Assembly: GCF_932294415.1 (NCBI RefSeq)
Contig: NC_065536.1
Span: 13,175,974-13,239,973, forward strand
DNA from: Quercus robur
Lineage: Eukaryota; Streptophyta; Magnoliopsida; Fagales; Fagaceae
Direction of reading: 5' to 3'
Length of the DNA stretch: 64,000 bases
Below, in pieces: positions 20,594-32,171 of this stretch; the stretch's first letter is position 1; every line of letters starts with the position of its first letter. The translations under genes and the position numbers were made by a program. The notes under the pieces are model-generated. The model searched no databases. It was not told where the DNA came from and saw only the letters and a program-made list of their open reading frames with translations.

Positions 20594-23500
20594 TGAAACT
20601 GTTGAATTTACCTCTTCAGAGATATTCTTTTGCATGTACAATTGAGCTGTAATTTTTTGATGATGAATAAGCTTTGCCTCAGTGCTTATGTAATTGTCTT
20701 TTGGGAAATTTTTTTGGTTATAGCTTTTGCATAGTATATTTTGTACAAATTATTAATTATAAGCAAGTTTTTGAAAATTTTGGAAATTATTTACTTGCTG
20801 GAATAAAAGATTGGCACAAATTTGTTTACTCTTGACTTTTCTGATCTAGAAGCAAAGTTGGTAGTGATTGATTCTAGTCAAAGTTTGGCTGGGTTGCAGA
20901 TGATTAATTTGTACATTAAGGAGTTTTGGGTGCTCAATCATAAGTCCTATGTTGCAGGATAGGGTGGTGGGAATATTGAAAGAGCATGATGGCTTTCCAA
21001 AAACAGTGATCATGTGATTGATTTTGAGCGGTCAGTTGATTAGGTAAGTGAAGATCACAGATCACATGATACCAGATTGAGATGACATACATACATTATA
21101 TACATATGTGAAAGGGAGGGCCTTTAACATGATTGTCATTTTAATACTCTTGCTATGAATTTGAACTTGGCCCTACTTGGCTTAAATGCATGTTTGTACT
21201 CCAACAATTTATACCAAAAGTAACGGCCACATGGCTTCTTGTGAATTACAGATGAGCAATTTTCATCTCTCTTTCTGTCAAAGAAGGGGGATCTCTGGTG
21301 TGAGAGAGACAGATCAGTAAGTGCAACCCATGCAGATAGTGATTTACTACTGCTTGGGGGGGTCAGGTCTTACATGTTGTCACTCTCAATCCCAAGTGTA
21401 AGAGAAGGGGACAGGAAGGGAAGGATAAAGCCATAACAGTGACTGGGAGTATTAATCTTTGATGATGCTTATTGGCATGTAAGGACAACATTAGTCCTCA
21501 TAAAAGAAAAGAAAAAACTCAGAATTTTCTTCTTGCTAGATACCAAAGAAATAAGAATAAAAATCACGCCATATGATTTGGTTGCTGAGGATTACAGATT
21601 TTGATAGCTAATAGAACTTATAAAACTTAGAATTTTGGAGAATTGACATTTCTTTTGTTTTAAATGTGCTCAAATTAGAATGCATATTAAAACTTATTTG
21701 TTTAATATAATATTATAAATATTCTTTTCATTTATTATAGATTTTCTTTTCCTTACAATAAGTGGAAAATGGAGAATTTGAACCAAGTTTCCCCATGGGA
21801 GAGATTGGGTAATGACGATGAACCACAAGCCTCTTAGTAGTAATTATAAAATTAATCATTTGATCATTGTGGATAATTTCTTAATAACAAAATTACTCTT
21901 AAAGATAAACATAATTTTGATGATAAATAACTTTTTTTTCTTTAATTAAGTTTACTCATAGATACTTTTAACACAAGTGAGAACTGTTGTTTTGTACCTT
22001 GAATGTGAAATTTTGCGTTTTTTAAGAGAATTGAAATGCTTTTAAGAGTTATAATTTTCACTATTTTGTTAAACAAAAAAAAACCAAAATTTCATGAATT
22101 CTTATAAATAAACAACTCTTATACAGAATTTTGTCTTATTATTTTTCTTACATGGATGTGTAATCAATTTTTATTTGTCATTTACTTACAATTATAATGA
22201 ATTGTGGCCACACACTATTACGAAAGGGATAAAGGGAAGAGGAGTGGAGGGAAAAAGTTATCTCTTATGAAAAATTTATTTAGTCGAATGTCGATCATGT
22301 AATAAGCCAATGAGTAAATGCTGTGTGGAGGAATTTATTAAGTCGGTCATATAATAAGCCAATGAGTGAATGCTATGTGGAGGATCAATGAATGAGACCA
22401 AATATGACCCAAAAAAAAAAAGTTCAATCATGTGACATTCATTCATTATTTTCTTTTTCAAGACTGATTTTGTATGTTTGCCATAAGAAATACTCTTTCA
22501 TTGGAGAAGATTACTCCTTTAGCAAGTCTTGTAAAAATCCTCAAGTGCCAAAGCCCATTTACATGAACAATATCCAGGTTAGAAAGGCACCGTAGACCAT
22601 AGGAATGTAATTCAGACTTGCTGCATCGGCTCCAAGTTTTCCAGATACTGTAAATTCATTTTGATCATGTATGAATAAATTTAGGCATGCTACTTGCTCT
22701 AGGGATGTAAGCCGAATTAAGCTTAGCTGAGGGAGCAAGATCCTCTCAATATCAATAGAAATGGAAAAGAGTTCATTTCACGGTTAAGATTTTATTTCCT
22801 GAATGTAACAGTATACAGAGTGCCACATCATTTAAAATTTTAGTGACGTGACTTTGGATACATCTTTATTTATACAATTTAGTATGAACCTTGTATGGAT
22901 CCATTTCAAATGGAAAGGATCCTTACTTTTTTTCTTTTTTTTTGAGAAACTAAAGGATCCTTACTACTAGTTGAGGTGGATACTAAAAACTTAATACTAG
23001 GTCAATTTGAATTCATCACCAAGGTAGTAGACTACCTATTAAAGTTTTTCATATTAATTTTTTGAACAATATCTTGTTCTTGATTATGAGATGTTTGATT
23101 GTATTCATAACAAATAAAATGTATTAATTTACCAATAAATTAAAAACAGTAACTCTATACCTTATGACCTTATCTATAAAATCAAACAAACACAAGTATT
23201 TATGGTAGGGCCAATAGTCATGAGCTCTTAACTATATATTTATGATCAATTTAGATGGTTTAAAATCCTACTTCCAACTTCACCTTGGCTCTTTCCTCGA
23301 CGAGTATAGTATATATGCTCACGAGTATCCTACTTTGTGTTTATTACACTCTTTTTTTCAACCATAATTGCTAGGACAGACCCAAGTAAGACAAATGATA
23401 ATTTTGAAATCTTATGACAAGTTAAGGCTGCGTATATAATTCATTTCTTAGAGACTACTTGATACTGAAAAGTCAAGCTCACCAGCTGGGCCTAGGAGTC

Positions 23501-24633
23501 AAAATGTAGATTAGCCAGTTCAGAAATAAAGCAAGAAAAAACTAATAGAACTCTTACTTTCTTTCTATGGTTCTTAGACAAATTGGCTTTTAAGATTTAG
23601 CTTGTCTGGTACACATGCATGTGGCCTTGCTTAATGATTAGCAATCCCTCACAAGTTTGCCAGTACTGTCCAATGATTGAGTTCTGTTTCCCAAAATTCT
23701 ATGCAGCCATTGACTTGGACAAAATTCTTCTCCTCTTTTCTTTTCCTTTTTATCTTCTCAGTAAATATTAGTTATGGATTTGACAAGGAATTGGAACCAT
23801 ATATATCATGCCAAATGAACTTTAATGAAGACATCATCTAATTCATGGGTTTAACTTAATTTAGCTCGTAAAGTATATTGTTATTAAATAAAAATTTTTG
23901 TTTCAAATCTCATTAAAAAAAAAAAAAAAATTCAAATGACATTTTGGCTTGATTGTAAAGAACAATCCTCACATAGAACCAATATCATAAATTCAAATCC
24001 TATCATTTATATATATAATTTTTAAAATTGTCTAGTACAATACAAACTCTTCAAATTATTTTTTAATATGTGTAATTAAATCATTTTTCTGTGGCACAGT
24101 GGCACTAGGCAACCAAAAATTGTAATGGCTTTCTATTCCCTGTGGGTCAAGCAGCAATTTTATTGGTGGTGACATTACATGCACGGTTTCCTAGTCCACC
24201 CTCATCTGTGAATTGTGATAGAAGCTATCATCAAAATATCTATGAATCTATCTACCAACAAGTTAAATAAAGAATTCAACTTTTCAAAAAAAAAATAAAT
24301 AAAGAATTCAAAAGATGTAACATTTGCACACTGTTTTGAACATAATCAGCAAATAAATCATAGTTTTTTTTTTTTTGGTGGAGAAAGAGCAAATAAATCA
24401 TAGTTGGATGGGTATATGGATGTGAAATGGTGCAAAAGCTTCCAAGTTTTTTTCTGATACAAAGACAAAGACAGTTCTATGGAAAATACATAAGATGGGA
24501 CGAAATGAAATACAATAAATTAATAATACACAAAACCAGGAGGTTTATCACGAGAGAGAGAGAGAGAGTAACCTCATAAGAAGGGAAACTCAACCTCCAT
24601 AATACAAAGTTGCAACCCATCTTTTAGAAAAAC

Positions 24634-24636
<3 letters not shown>
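20594..24636. other. intergenic between ALG13-like and kinase genes
   Basis: No supported gene. At 22291-22332 and 22343-22384 a 42-bp unit (CATGTAATAAGCCAATGAG core) is repeated with a 52-bp period. SINE-like pieces with TTCAAATC box-B-like motifs and A-rich tails sit at about 23840-23930 and 23945-24020, and on the minus strand at about 21765-21830. The frame at 22392-22595 has no splice or family support. Confidence 0.45.
22291..22384. repeat. two-copy tandem repeat, 52-bp period
   Basis: TCGATCATGTAATAAGCC...GTGTGGAGGA (22291-22332) recurs as TCGGTCATATAATAAGCC...ATGTGGAGGA (22343-22384) with four substitutions. No function apparent. Confidence 0.85.

Positions 24637-24665
<29 letters not shown>
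24637..24665 (+). promoter_or_regulatory. (CT)n tract in presumed kinase 5' UTR
   Basis: A pure CT microsatellite ends 46 bp before the first in-frame ATG of the kinase. CT-rich 'Y patches' near transcription starts are common in plants. Whether it is promoter or leader cannot be told from sequence alone. Confidence 0.4.
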
Positions 24666-24669
<4 letters not shown>

Positions 24670-24711
24670 AAGGCTTTGCAATTTTTCTATCTTGCATTGC
24701 TCTTTGTGCTC

Positions 24712-25919
24712 ATGGAAGTCAACATAACTATTGCACCTGCAAGCCCACCAGCTCCTAGTACTGCAAACAACCACACACAAAAACACCATCACTTACATTC
24801 ACAAATCCATAGCCAAAGCCATCACCATGGCATTTTCTCTTCCACTTCCATTCTTATACTCGTCATATCCATCATCTTTATTATCCTCCTCCTCGCCATA
24901 ATCCTAATCATTTTTCTGCTCAGAAGACTCAAATCTGCTAAAAACAATGGCAATTGGAAGGAGCACAATAGCATGCACAACACAAGTCGCAGGTTCATTG
25001 CTCACACCACTGTGAATGTCAATTCTAGCCCAGGTGATTACCTCTTTTTCAAATTCTATAAATTTAATATTTTTTTGAAGATGTTGGTCTTTTAAGGCTA
25101 TGTTGGCTTATAGGAAATGTATCCAAGTTTCCATTTTCATGGTAAGTGTTAAAGTCCTTTTATCATCACCATTTTTTGGCCCGCCATTGTTATCTCATTT
25201 TCACAAAACAAATCATTTTCAACCACCCAAATATACTTTCTCATATAGTTATCAAAAATATGTGCTTTCACATGATTTATCCACATAACTTTATGACTAA
25301 AAATGACCCTATTGGATTTTTGTTCTTTTTTTTTTTTTTTTTTTCTTAATAAACTTTCTCCCTTTCAAATTCTATTCAAATTAATTTTGATGGGCACGTC
25401 TTAAATTGTGGCAGATGTGAAGGGTGGGTGCCTTTATGGAGGGAATAAGGGAAGGACAGCACCACCTAAAGTTAGAGGGGTTCAAGTTTATACGTACAAG
25501 GAGCTTGAAGTGGCCACAGGAAAATTTAGTGAAGCAAATATAATTGGTAATGGAGGATACGGAGTGGTGTATAGAGGGGTCCTGAGTGATGGGACCGTGG
25601 CGGCAATTAAGATGTTGCATAGGGAAGGCAAGCAAGGGGAGCGTGCTTTCAGAGTTGAGGTGATTAAACTGACTGACTTCATTTATTATTTTCTGTTCCT
25701 ATTTGCTCTTTCTCCTCCATTTGTTTCTTTCTTAGTTTCTTGCTTCTATTGTGTTTTTTTTGTTAACAGACTTGGAAAAGATAGCCATTTTGTCCTTATT
25801 GCTTGTAAGCAGTTGTATTATTTGAGATAGGAAAGGAGAGGCCTTAGTTTAATATGCACAAATCCACTTCTTGCCTCATCTTCTAATATCACATGCATAA
25901 ACAGTTTGCCTTGACCTTC

Positions 25920-25969
<50 letters not shown>

Positions 25970-28187
25970 GTCGTACATAAACATAAATATCATGCCAGTT
26001 TAGTACAACTTATTTTTCGACTTTTTGAAAACAGGGTTGTTTAAAAAACTGAAACTAAAGAAAGGTGAAATTAAAAAAAAAAAAAAGAAGAAGAGAGATT
26101 TACTTTGAAAAAGCTTTAATTCTAACAATATCCACTGGTGGTGTACAAACAGGTCTAATATCACTAACGGCATACTAACAAAACGGCCTAAGTCTTGTTA
26201 GTCTAGCGGAAGCTTTAAACATTTGTGTTAGTTCCTAGCAAACCGATGTGGGACATATTGTTTGCCCCAACTTAAGGACATATTTTGTCTTGTTGGTAGA
26301 AAATAAAAACCATGAATTTCGGAGTATACAAATAATTTTTCTTCTATGTATGTATTTGCCAGCAAGCATTAATGAAGGCTTTTATCCTTGCACATGGGTG
26401 AGCCACTATTTTATGACATTTTTGCTTGTTCTTTAATGTTGTAGGTGGATCTGCTTAGCCGCTTACACTCTCCTTATCTGGTGGAGCTACTTGGCTATTG
26501 TGCTGACCAACATCATAGACTATTGGTTTTTGAATTCATGTCTAATGGTACACTCCAACACCACCTCCACCCCTCTCACATTCAACATAGGCCATTGAAT
26601 TGGGGTACCCGATTGAGGATAGCCCTTGATTGTGCTAAAGCCCTTGAGTTCCTCCACGAGCATGCAAACCCATCCCCAGTTATCCACCGTGACTTCAAGT
26701 GCACCAATGTTCTACTTGATCAAAATTTTTGTGCCAAGGTGTCCGATTTTGGATTGGCCAAGACAGGGTCAGACAAAATCAATGGTCAAATTTCGACACG
26801 TGTTCTCGGGACCACTGGATATTTGGCACCAGAGTGAGTGCATCCATCACAGTCATGCACCTGATCTGTCTTTCAAAATCACTACTATACTTGTGAAAAT
26901 GCAGTGTTATACAAGCATGCACATGGGCATGTTAAGGTCCCTGTTAATTAGGCAAGATGTCACTTTCTTAGCATAGCAAAAATTCAAAATGACCATGTGA
27001 ATTTTAAATGCCTTGTCCTTAATTCAAAAGATGAAAAAAATTTGAAAGCATATAACAAATCATTAGCTTCTTATTAATTGTTTAGTTCGTAAATTTTTTT
27101 GGTTTATGTAGGTACGCTTCAACGGGTAAGCTTACTACAAAATCAGATGTGTATAGCTATGGTGTGGTACTCCTAGAGCTGTTAACAGGTCGCGTACCAG
27201 TTGACACGGAACGACCCACTGGAGAACATGTCCTCGTCTCATGGGTTAGTACTTAGTAGACAAGCTCCATCAACTTTTCTCTCATCAACTTCTCTCTCAT
27301 AAAGATGCTAGCTGTGATGCTATATATATTTAAACCACAAACATATCTATAATCAAGAATGAAATGTTCTTTATCATAGCCTATTTATTGTGGTCACATT
27401 TTGAGAAGTAATATCAGCATCATTGAACCAGCATTGTATCTTTAACTAGAGCTTTATGAGTGCTTATTGTGCTATTATTCCAATGACTAGAGTACAAAAA
27501 ATGGCGTTCCTAATGAATTCACTAAGTTAGAGCTTCTTCCTCCCACGTCTATATCATTAGTAGCAAGCTTCTTATGTTAGTTCTTTATGTCTCAAAATAA
27601 GGCTTCTAGAGAGTGCAACACCATAAACCACTGAAAGGATACTTATTCTTCATAAACACAAAAAATACATGTATATTGTGTCACTAAAAGACACCCTAAA
27701 TATAAATGTGATGCAACAAATTTTCAATAACCAAAGACTCTTTGAAGTTATTATACCTTGATTCTTTGTTCAATACCTATAGTCCTAAACAATGAGCTAA
27801 TGTTCAAAAGTTCTGTAAGTGTAAATTTTTATCTATTCTGTGATTTACAGGCTCTTCCACGATTAACCAACAGAGAAAAAGTAATGGAAATGGTTGATCC
27901 GGCTCTACAGGGCCAGTATTCAAAGAAGGATCTAGTTCAGGTCAGCTTGGCTTCTATCGTAATCATTATCACCATTATTGATTCTAAAATCCTACTAACT
28001 CTATTTTTACCATTTGATGTTGTAGATAGCCGCTATTGCAGCTGTGTGTGTGCAACCAGAAGCAGATTATCGGCCTCTAATGACTGATGTTGTGCAGTCA
28101 CTAATCCCTCTAATCAAAAACCTCTCTTCTGTTTCTTCCTCTAGTTCCTGTAGATTTCTAAGTCAAACAGTAAGTCCCAGTTGTTAG
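24712..28187 (+). CDS. membrane-anchored receptor-like cytoplasmic kinase (PBL/CDG1-like)
   Basis: Six exons: 24712-25033, 25415-25659, 26445-26833, 27112-27244, 27851-27940 and 28026-28187. They join in frame to 446 aa. Seen: short His/Pro-rich N-terminus (residues 1-40), one strongly hydrophobic helix (about 46-70) followed by RRLK, then a complete Ser/Thr kinase domain: glycine loop [11 protein letters not shown] (152-162), AIK lysine 173, HRDFKCTN (270-277; RD-type), DFGLAK (290-295), GTTGYLAPE and [16 protein letters not shown]. Family knowledge: this type phosphorylates signalling partners at the plasma membrane; the specific pathway is unknown. Oddity: the open frame runs upstream through a hydrophobic stretch (LQFFYLALLFVL) that looks like a signal peptide, but it begins with TTG at 24676 and has no ATG before the in-frame TAG at 24625. 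The true start may be lost, non-AUG or in another exon. Confidence 0.88.
25924..25970. repeat. (CT)n(CA)n compound microsatellite in kinase intron 2
   Basis: About 15 CT units run directly into about 9 CA units. A similar (CT)n(CA)n tract is found at about 31411-31440. Confidence 0.95.
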
Positions 28188-29493
28188 GGGCTACATTGAA
28201 AACTGTGTGATCAAGCTGTCGCAGTAACTCTAAGCTGGTTCTTGTGAGAACTGAGTGACAACCATCCTACAATTTCACAGTGAAAAATAAAACCTTTATC
28301 TTTCAAATATAAACTTTCAAAATGTGCAACATTCTCCTCTCTACCATACAAAAGAAGATCTTGTCATTTCCTCCAAGGTGATCATAGCAGGCTCGCTTGA
28401 TTTTTTCAGTTTCTTCTGAGACCCTAATATTACATTTTGTAGTATAACAGCTGCAGTAGAGACAGCAATTGCTTTTAGATTTCTAAACCTTGACTAGAGC
28501 TTTTGCAATATAAACATAGCAGTTTCATGCATGGGATCTTGTAAGCAGAATTCCATACTTGAAAATTGTACTCATAAATCTGAACTTGAAGGTCAAAGGC
28601 AGCTTGGGGCACTTAGGCCTGGTACAGAAGCTGTGATTCTCCTTTGAGCATGTATCTTCAGTAACAATTTTTTGTAGATTAATTTATATATGTTGTTCAG
28701 ACACCTCCTCCCCCCCCCCCCCCCAAAAAAAAAAAAAAAAACATATTCAAAAACATGTTGTAAAAGATCAATATATATAAGGCTTCATCACTTGCTTTTG
28801 TCAAGAATTAGTTGTTCTCCTAGTGGAATTAAAATTTTACATTTATGTTCTTTATGAATTTCAAGGAACAAATTACTCTTCTAATGGAGTACCATATTAA
28901 ATTAATCCATCATGGTTAAATAGACAATTTTTTTTTAGAAACAACCCCCCCCCCCCCCTCTCTCACACACACATGCACAAGGAAGAGAAAATGAGGTTCT
29001 AATACAAAAACACACTATAAACTCCAAGAAGAGTGGGATAATTTATGATGATAAAATACCGCTTAACAAAGTTTAACAGGGTTAAGAAATAGTGAATTTA
29101 ATCATTTTACCATTATTCTAACACATAGGATCATACAAATGGCCATACACACTCAGAGGAATTAACGCACTTCTTTAAATGCTTTGAGAAACAAAATGGA
29201 TAAGTACCAAGGGGTAAGGAACTTCGGCTAGATAATTACATTTCCATGGGAGCATTGAAATGCCTTAAGAAAGGGTGAATAAGCAAGTTCAACGGTTGCA
29301 TGGAGTATAACTTGAAGATATTGTTGTCTATATATGTTCTCTTGTTGACTCTAATTCTCAGAAAAGAATCAAATATTTGAGGGTTGATTGTATATTGTAA
29401 CAAGAGAATTATATATATATATATATATATATGAGAAGTAAATGCCTAGTCGAGCGAATCAACTCGCATTTTTTTGCCTTGAAAAATTTGTAA
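28188..29493. other. intergenic downstream of kinase gene
   Basis: Probable kinase 3' UTR at the left (AATAAA-like AAAAATAAAACC near 28285). Long C and A homopolymers occur at about 28709-28741 and 28945-28960, and a (TA)n tract at about 29412-29432. No other gene seen. Confidence 0.5.
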
Positions 29494-29602
29494 AAAGAAA
29501 TAATATTGAGAGCTTATTTTCAACTTATTTAGTTTATTTGGTTTATATAAAAACCAGATAAACTAAGTAAGTTGAAAATAAGCTCTCAATATTATTTCTT
29601 TC
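29494..29602. repeat. 109-bp near-perfect hairpin
   Basis: About 50-base arms: AAGAAATAATATTGAGAGC...CAACTTA at the left pairs with its reverse complement at 29552-29602, around a short TATATAAAA loop with few mismatches. A small MITE or foldback relic is likely; a transcript would form a long double-stranded stem that could feed small-RNA processing (inference). No TSD resolved. Confidence 0.8.
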
Positions 29603-29807
29603 TATATATATATTTTACACATTTTATTTATTTATTTATAAATTTTAAACTCAATAAACCAATGAAAATAAACTCACCCAAACAAGTGCTTACCCATATT
29701 CTTGGAAGAGTTGGTTGAGGCTCTAGCAAATTATAGCTTTAGGTTCATCTCCCTGGACTGGCAATGCACATAGTTTGCAGGTGATGATTATGTAAATTGT
29801 AAACACA

Positions 29808-29862
29808 CCCCCCCCCCCCCCCCCCACCCCCCCAAAAAAAAAAAAAAAAAAAAAAAAAAAAG
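29808..29862. repeat. C-run followed by A-run
   Basis: About 18 C, one A, 7 C, then about 28 A with GAA-rich continuation. Homopolymers of this length are error-prone in assembly; exact lengths should be treated with caution. Confidence 0.9.
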
Positions 29863-30090
29863 AAAAGAAGAAGAAGAAGGAAATCATGGAAGTGAAATTC
29901 ATTTTATTGATAATTTTCATCCTGGAGAGGCCCCTTCAAACATGGTACAATAAGAAGCCATCATATTTTACTGCATTTGGTGAAAGCAAGGCGCGAAAAT
30001 GCAGCCTATAAGGGGCCCAAATATACAGAATCAAATGGGCAAAGAAGATAACCATGTTAAAAGGACCAAAGGAAAGGCCAAAGGGCAGAG

Positions 30091-30201
30091 CTACCCATGA
30101 TGTCGTTTCCTCATAGGCTCAAATTCTGACCCCAGAGAATCTTGAAGGAGCAGTTCAATAATTTGATATATGCTTTGTAAATAACCTTGTACGTTTCCCT
30201 T
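30091..30201 (-). CDS. orphan terminal exon, product unknown (possible gene relic)
   Basis: On the minus strand, ATTTTACAG at 30202-30210 forms a good acceptor, followed by a 36-codon frame (KGNVQGYLQSIYQIIELL, then QDSLGSEFEPMRKRHHG) ending in TAG. An AATAAA signal follows at about 29903 on the same strand, so a 3' UTR is plausible. I could not find upstream exons between here and ERCC1; the Helitron-like element at 30769-32171 lies in the expected direction. It may be the last exon of a broken or long-intron gene. Family not recognised. Confidence 0.3.
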   Translation of the reverse strand, partial: KGNVQGYLQSIYQIIELLLQDSLGSEFEPMRKRHHG

Positions 30202-30768
30202 CTGTAAAATATGTAGGGAGAATAAGTACTTCTCATCTTGGGTATTATATCATCACTAGGTTAAAAAATGTGTAAAAGTTTTCAACTGAATAATTTTTTT
30301 GAATTATAAGATTGGTATGAGACAACATATATTTTAGGTACCTAGTAAAATTAAAAGAGAGCCTTATGTAGGTCCTTTTTGTCCTGTCAGTCTTATCTGT
30401 TGGGAGACAACTATTGAGGGAATTATCGACCCTAGAAGTCTCTAAGGTAAGAGACAAAAAGAGTGTCTTGTGGAATAATTCATCTGCCCTAAAATGACAA
30501 GAGGGTCTGCAGTGGAATACTGTCGAAAGCTAAAGATCAAAGCAAACAAAAAGGACTAAATTCAGGAAGCATAATTTTAGTATAAGAAGTATCTTAAAAG
30601 CATCTTAGAGTCCTTTGATAGGACAACCTAGGCTTCCCACCTAGATTAACTACCTAGATTAATCCCACCGTAAACCTTAGGCTTCACCACGTAAGGTTGT
30701 TTGGATTCACCATCAACGTAATGCAAATGTTGCATGAATAAACACTGAATAATCAATATCAATATATA

Positions 30769-31407
30769 TCTAATATTAAAGCAGAGACCTCATGTGAGAA
30801 AGCATGAAGTCTTATCAAGCGACACTTTAATTTTGCATTTAGCCTCTTTAACCTCTTCTCATTAACATTTTTTTCACTGTTACCAAAAAGATTAGGTTAA
30901 ATTCTTTTTACTGTAATCTAAAAGATGGGTTGTTATTAGAGATTAGACTAAATCAAATCAAATCTTATGAAAAACCCAAACCCACTCATTCCCTTACATA
31001 TTATGACCCAAGCATGATCATTTCCCACGTGTAAATGAAAGCCAAAACTCTAACCCACTAACAAACTCTCTTTATCCTCCCCCACATGTAGATGAAACTT
31101 GAAAACCAAAAACGTAACTCACTTAGAAGCTCTCTTCCTACATACAAGCTTCCTTTCGGACTACACACACTCTTCAACTTATTTGCAAACAATAGTTTTG
31201 TAGTGTTAATTCAGTGATCCCATCTACCAAACCAACATTCTTACTCACTTTTCAAGTCCTAATTTAGCCCTTATAAGTAAACTAATGGAGATGTACAATC
31301 AAGGAAGATTACAATCACTATAAAAAATAAAAAATAAAAAAGGAAAGAAACGTGCAGTCTAACCTCAACTGTCCCATCACTCTATCTTCTCTTTCTCTTC
31401 CAAAACC

Positions 31408-31440
<33 letters not shown>

Positions 31441-32171
31441 TTTTGAGTGGTATATTAGGATTCTCCAAATTGAAGTTAATATTCAATCTTACCTTTGGGC
31501 TGCACATTGGAATGATTGTCTTCTAAGATAATGAGTGCTTCTCTTGATGTGTAACAAAAATTGTCAAATGGTATGCGATATGGCATAGGCAGTTAGGCAC
31601 CAATAGTCATATTGCATTCAATTCGTATTAAATTTCGAGTTGTCTATGGTGCTATGGTACTAGGTATGAAGACCAATTTGTTAATATAACTTTTGATATG
31701 CTCCTATAGCCGATTAAGAAAGTCACAGCAAATTGGACCAAATTGTTTGTGATGCATTCAAATTGCAGATTTTTTTTTTTTTTTACACAAATGCCTGAAA
31801 GTGGTAAGTCCATTATGAGTATAAAGATGATCATAAGTTCAGATATTGACAAACAATTGAGATACTGAGGTCATAGATTCTAATAGCATTTGTCCATTCA
31901 GAAAATCTAAACAATTTATAGGATCCTAGCCACAAATATTTAGCATATAATCTATGGTGCAAAAATATTTTTGGTATCCTATATGGTAGAAACTAGAGAG
32001 GACTACAGAAAGTTTTAGTTAGATGCACACCAATTTTTTTTAAAGTCTTAATGTCCTATTTATTGTTTCAGTTTGAAACTAATATAATTTGATTATACTT
32101 TCTATGCAAAACTCAAAACCAACATACTTTTAGGTAAAAATTTCTCATGTATCGCACGGGTTTCCAACTAG
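30769..32171 (+). mobile_element. Helitron-like non-autonomous element
   Basis: Begins TCTAATATTAAAGCAGAGAC after an A and ends CGCACGGGTTTCCAACTAG followed by T. Plant Helitrons start with TC, end with CTRR after a GC-rich hairpin, and insert between A and T without a TSD; the CGCACGGGTTT...CTAG end is very like that of common plant families. The expected 3' hairpin is only poorly preserved. No Rep/helicase coding. The interior has a (CT)n(CA)n tract. Confidence 0.55.

Noticed and set aside
22392-22595. 67-codon plus-strand frame with a coding-like tail
   Set aside because: It has no acceptor/donor context or recognisable family and starts in an A-run.
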